From assembly GCA_030544235.1 (NCBI GenBank), contig CM060464.1, positions 38,402,780 through 38,466,779 on the forward strand: DNA of 64,000 nt, given 5' to 3'. The position numbers and the translations under genes were made by a program. How positions within the stretch are numbered: position 1 is the stretch's first letter; each line of letters starts with the position of its first letter. The notes below the pieces were generated by a model. The model did not search any database. It was not told the origin of the DNA and worked only from the letters and a program-made list of their open reading frames with translations. Origin of the DNA: Lepturacanthus savala. Taxonomy: Eukaryota > Chordata > Actinopteri > Scombriformes > Trichiuridae. Positions 60,207 to 64,000 of this stretch are shown piece after piece.

Positions 60207-60872
60207 TGTCACAGCAGTGAGGTTGTCTTGTCTGGGTTTTCCGTCTTGTGTACATTTCTTGTTTTATTTTGAAAGTCTAACTCTCCTCATTTCAGGTCAC
60301 TTGCCCTTCCTCATGTGTCACCAGTCTGATTGTCTTCCCTGATTGGTTCCACCTGTTCCCAATTTCTCTCCATGTGTATTTATAGTCTGTGTCTCCCCTT
60401 CTCTTGTGCTGAAGTGTCTTTGTCCATCCATGGTCATTGTACCCAAGCCAGCCATTGAGCCACAGCCTTTTGCCTTTCCCGTGTTGATTTTCTGTTGTGA
60501 GTTTCATAGCTTTGTTCTGATTTAGATAAGTGTTTTATAGCCTTTGTCGTCCTTCAGGATTGTTTTTGGTTCTAGTGCCAGATAGGATACTTAGATAATT
60601 GAGTCCCAGATAGTTAGTGTCTTCCTCCTCCTGGAGTGAGTTTTGTTTTGGTTAATCTTTTTTAGTCTTTCCTTCCCACTGTGGCGAAGCATTTTTCTTT
60701 TGAGATTAGTTTTCCACTGCTATAGCGTGAGAGTAGTTAGAACCCTTAGTTAGACTGAGTCTTTAGTTTTGAGAGTAGCAATTTCTGTTGTAATTTTCAT
60801 AGCGCCCGATCGCTGCAGCTCAGGAATAATAAAATCCTGCTTCTGAGTCCTCCTTTTGTTTTGGGCCTAACA
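60207..60872 (+). mobile_element. Solo LTR (copy 2), full length
   Basis: It is 666 bp, starting TGTCACAGCAGTGAGG and ending GGGCCTAACA, thus TG...CA. A TATA-like TATTTATAG is near 60380 and a polyadenylation-type AATAATAAAATCC near 60826. The flanks AAGTT (60202-60206) and AAGTC (60873-60877) form a 5-bp duplication with one change; the interrupted Penelope reading frame confirms the insertion point. The LTR family (Gypsy, BEL or ERV) is undetermined. A truncated relative lies at 1290-2165. Confidence 0.8.
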
Positions 60873-61233
60873 AAGTCATTGAAAAAATATTATAATTTGA
60901 CTCAGGAACAGCCCAATATCACAGCAGCAGAATTAAAAGCAATAGAGGAACTTAAGAATACCAAACATATAGTCATAAAACCAGCTGACAAAGGATCATC
61001 AGTGGTGATCCCAAGTAGGGAACAGTACATATTTAAGGTAGAGTGACAATTAAATTATTTGGATACCATCTCCATGGTAGCTCAAATAATATCAACTTTA
61101 AAAAAAGAAAAACTGGTTCAAAATGTATTGCTTGTGTTAAAGAAGCGTTTGTAAAATACCCTGACCCAAAAAGACCTGATGAGGAATTGTTGAAGTTATT
61201 TGAAATTAATTTGACCCGAAAGGATTTTATGTT
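60873..61233 (+). pseudogene. Penelope-like reverse transcriptase fragment
   Basis: The first piece contains AIEELKNTKHIVIKPADKGS then SVVIPSREQYIFKVE before a TGA at 61044-61046. After an internal deletion another frame gives VKEAFVKYPDPKRPDEELLK then LFEINLTRKDFM. Both are typical of Penelope-like reverse transcriptases (the IVIKPADKG block and the EINLTRNDF block before the catalytic core). The catalytic core itself is missing: a SINE cuts in at 61234. Confidence 0.65.
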
Positions 61234-61350
61234 GGGCGACACGGTGGTGCAGGGGTTAGCGCTGTTGCCTCACAGCAAGAAGGTCGCAAGTTCAAAACCT
61301 CCTTGGTCCTGGGTCTGGGACCTTTCTGTGTGGAGTTTGCATGTTCTTCC
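61234..61350 (+). mobile_element. tRNA-like SINE copy E, head only
   Basis: GGGCGACACGGTGGTGCAGG through TGTGTGGAGTTTGCATGTTC matches the first 115 bp of copies B and C. It then stops and the 3' end of a Rex3 LINE begins in the opposite orientation. The other half may lie beyond the window if Rex3 inserted into the SINE. Confidence 0.85.
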
Positions 61351-61352
61351 CT

Positions 61353-64000
61353 TGTCTCGTCTTCTTCCGCTTATCCGTAATCGGGTCGCGGGGGCAGCAG
61401 CTTCAGCAGGGAAGCCCAGACTTCCCTCTCCCCGGCTACTTCCTCCAGCTCTTCCGGGGGGACCCCAAGGCGTTCCCAGACCACCCGAGAGACATAGTCT
61501 CTTCAGCGTGTCCTGGGTCTTCCCCGGGGCCGCCGCCCGGAGGGACCTGCCCGGAACACCTCACCAGGGAGGCATCCAGGAGGCATCCTCACTAGATGCC
61601 CGAGCCACCTCAACTGGCTCCTCTCGATGTGGAGGAGCAGCGGTTCTACTCTGAGCTCCTCGCGGATGACCAAGCTTTTCACCCTATCTCTAAGGGAGAG
61701 CCCAGCCACCCGGCGAAGGAAACCCATTTCGGCCGCTTGTATTCGCGATCTCGTTCTTTCGGTCTCTACCCAAAGCTCGTGACCATAGGTGAGGGTAGGA
61801 ACGTAGATTGACTGGTAAATCAGGAGCTTCGCCTTTCGGCTCAGCTCCTTCTTCACCACGATGGACCGATGCAGGGTCCGCATCACTGCAGACGCCGCAC
61901 CGATCCGCCGGTCAATCTCCCGCTCCATCCTCCCCCCACTCGTGAACAAGACCCCGAGATACTTGAACTCCTCCACTTGAGGCAGGATCTCATCCCCGAC
62001 CTGGAGTCGACACTCCACCCTTTTCCAGTCCAGAACCATGGCCTCGTATTTGGAGGTGCTGATTTTCATCCCAGCCGCTTCACACTCGGCTGCGAACTGC
62101 TCCAGTGAGAGCTGCAGGTCACGGCTCGATGAAGCCAACAGGACCAGATCGTCCGCAAATAGCAACGACCCAATCCTGAGGTCACCAAACCGCAGCCCCT
62201 CGACGCCCTGGCTGCGCCTAGAAATTCTGTCCATAAAAGTTATGAACAGAATCGGTGACAAAGGGCAGCCCTGACAGAGTCCAACCCCCACTGGAAACAA
62301 GTTTGTCTTATTACCGGCAATGCGGACCAAGCTCTAGCACCGAGAGTACAGGGACCGGACAGCCCGTGTCAACGGGTCCGGGACCCCATACTCCCGGAGC
62401 ACCCCCCACAGGACTGCCCGAGGGACACGGTCGAACGCCTTCTCCAGATCCACAAAACACATGTAGACTGGTTGGGCGAACTCCCACGCACCCTCAAGCA
62501 CCCTGCTAAGGGTATAGAGCTGGTCCACAGTTCCACGACCAGGACGAAAACCACACTGCTCCTCCTGAATCCGAGGTTCGACTATCTTACGGACCCTCCT
62601 CTCCAGTACCCCCGAATAGACTTTCCCAGGGAGGCTGAGGAGTGTGATCCCTCTATAGTTGGAACACACCCTCTGGTCCCCCCTTTTATAAAGGGGAACC
62701 ACCACCCCAGTTTGCCAGTCCAGAGGCACTGCCCCCGATGTCCACGCAATGTTGCAGAGACGTGTCAACCAAGACAGCCCTACAACATCCAGAGCCTTGA
62801 GGAACTCAGGGCGAATCTCATCCACCCCCGGGGCCTTGCCGCTGAGGAGCTTTTTGACTACCTCGGCAATCTCAGCCCCAGAGATAGGCGAGTCCACCAC
62901 TGATCCCCCAGACTCTGCCTCTTCAACAGAAGACGTGCTGGTGGGATTGAGGAAGTCTTCGAAGTATTCCCCCCACCGATCCAGGACGTCCCGAGTCGAG
63001 GTCAGCAGCACCCCGTCTCCACAAGACACAGTGTCAATGGTGCGCCGCTTTCCCCTCCTGAGACGCCGAATGGTGGTCCAGAACTTCCTCGAAGCCGTTC
63101 GAAAGTCTTTCTCCATGGCTTCACCGAACTCCTCCCACGCCCGAGTTTTTGCCTCGGCAACCACCGAGGCTGCGATCCGCTTAGCACGCCGATACCCGTC
63201 AGCTGCTTCCGGAGACCCACAGGCCAAGAAGGTTCTGTAGGACTCCTTCTTCAGCTTGACGGCATCCCTTACCGCCGGTGTCCACCAGCGGGTTCGGGGA
63301 TTGCCGCCACGACAGGCACCGACGACCTTATGGCCACAGCTCCGATCAGCCGCCTCAACAATAGAGGCGCGGAACAAGGTCCACCCGGACTCAATGTCCC
63401 CCACCTCCCCCGGGACGTGGGTGAAGCTCTCCCGGAGGTGCGAGTTGAAGCTCATTCTGACAGGAGATTCGTCCAGACGTTCCCGGCAAACCCTCACAGA
63501 ACGTTTGGGTCTGCCAGGTCTGACCGGTCTCTTCCCCCACTATCGGAGCCAACTCACTACCAGGTGGTGATCAGTTGACATCTCCGCCCCTCTCTTCACC
63601 CGAGTGTCCAGGACATGAGGCCGCAAGTCCGACGACACGACAACAAAGTCGATCATCGAACTGTGGCCAAGGGTGTCCTGGTGCCAAGTGCACATATGGA
63701 CACCCCTATGCCTGAACATGGTGTTCGTTATGGACACATGACGAGCACAGAAGTCCAACAACGAAACACCATTCGGGTTCAGATCAGGGGGGCCGTTCCT
63801 CCCAATCACGCCTCTCCAGGTCACACTGTCATTGCCCACGTGAGCATTGAAGTCCCCCAGGAGGACGAGGGAGTCCCCAGAAGGGGCGCCCTCCAGCACC
63901 CTATCCAAGGACTCCAAGAAGGGTGGGTACTCTGAACTGTCATTCGGCGCATAGGCACAAACGACAGTCAGGACCCGTCCCCCCACCCGAAGGCGGAGGG
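61353..64000 (-). mobile_element. Rex3 (RTE-clade) LINE, runs off the window
   Basis: The 3' end is at about 61353, with a very short 3' UTR after the TAA (61371-61373), as usual for RTE elements. Both target sites of the standard Rex3 PCR primers, as I remember them, are visible: one exact at 62252-62272 and one with a single difference at 62697-62716. The 5' end lies outside the window. GC content and CpG density are much higher than around it. Confidence 0.93.
61371..64000 (-). pseudogene. Rex3 endonuclease/reverse transcriptase with three nonsense codons
   Basis: One frame runs from the window edge to the TAA at 61371-61373 without indels but holds TAG at 63540-63542 (after TDHHLVVSWLR), TAG at 62334-62336 (between SLYSRC and SLVRIAGNK) and TGA at 61503-61505 (after RGRPRTR). 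The endonuclease C-terminal half is at the top (GDFNAHVG, TDHHLV). The reverse transcriptase follows (NYRGITLLSLPGKVYSGVLE, QCGFRPGRGTVDQ, FVDLEKAFDRVPR, GLCQGCPLSP in place of the usual GLRQGCPLSP, and FADDLVLLA with both Asp). The C-terminal domain has RRIGAASAVMRTLHRS and WLGHLVRMP. Each stop is one transition from a Trp or Gln codon. Confidence 0.9.

Noticed and set aside
61341..62509. Several long plus-strand open frames opposite Rex3
   Set aside because: They are shadows of the GC-rich Rex3 reading frame and show no domain of their own.

Overview
The window is eukaryotic and almost certainly from a teleost fish. The elements recognised (Rex1-like, Rex3/RTE and L2 LINEs, Tc1 transposons with IR/DR ends, a Penelope-like fragment, a tRNA-like SINE, hAT-type MITEs) are the usual fish set. 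I found no intact host protein gene. Base composition is AT-rich, with one CpG-rich patch. The content is transposon sequence, two large tandem arrays and intergenic DNA, a few pieces of which look like regulatory DNA.

Layout. 1-18 kb: intergenic DNA with a degraded LTR carrying a LINE tail (1290-2165), a broken Tc1 element inside TA microsatellites (3819-5032), a dead Rex1-like LINE (8636-9707), an old SINE, a 1604-bp Tc1 element with near-perfect IR/DR ends (13087-14690) and LINE tails. 18.6-24.2 kb: a multi-exon minus-strand gene joining C2H2 zinc fingers, a TNP2-like (CACTA/EnSpm-type) transposase region and a SAMD3-like C-terminal part. It is disrupted by a SINE, a MITE and frameshifts. 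28.1-30.9 kb: a higher-order satellite built from TTAGGG motifs. 31-34.5 kb: fragments of LINEs, SINE, MITE and Tc1.

34.6-59.8 kb is the centrepiece. Roughly 340-370-bp inverted repeats lie at 34601 and 59758 and are flanked by the same six bases, bounding about 25.2 kb. Inside are a promoter-like segment, a putative spliced exon, and about 17.4 kb (some 215 copies) of a 79/83-bp minisatellite. The copies contain a piece of that exon and split its two halves. A nearly intact L2 retrotransposon (39806-44723) sits inside the array. Its ORF1 and ORF2 share one reading frame, interrupted by a single TGA.

60.1-64 kb is a nest of insertions. A Penelope-like reading frame is split by a solo LTR, interrupted by a SINE, and the SINE is joined to a Rex3 LINE with three nonsense codons that runs off the window.

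No operon-like or pathway logic applies. The relations are those of mobile elements: insertion order can be read from target-site duplications, the SINE shares a 3' tail with Rex3, and both arrays show higher-order duplication.
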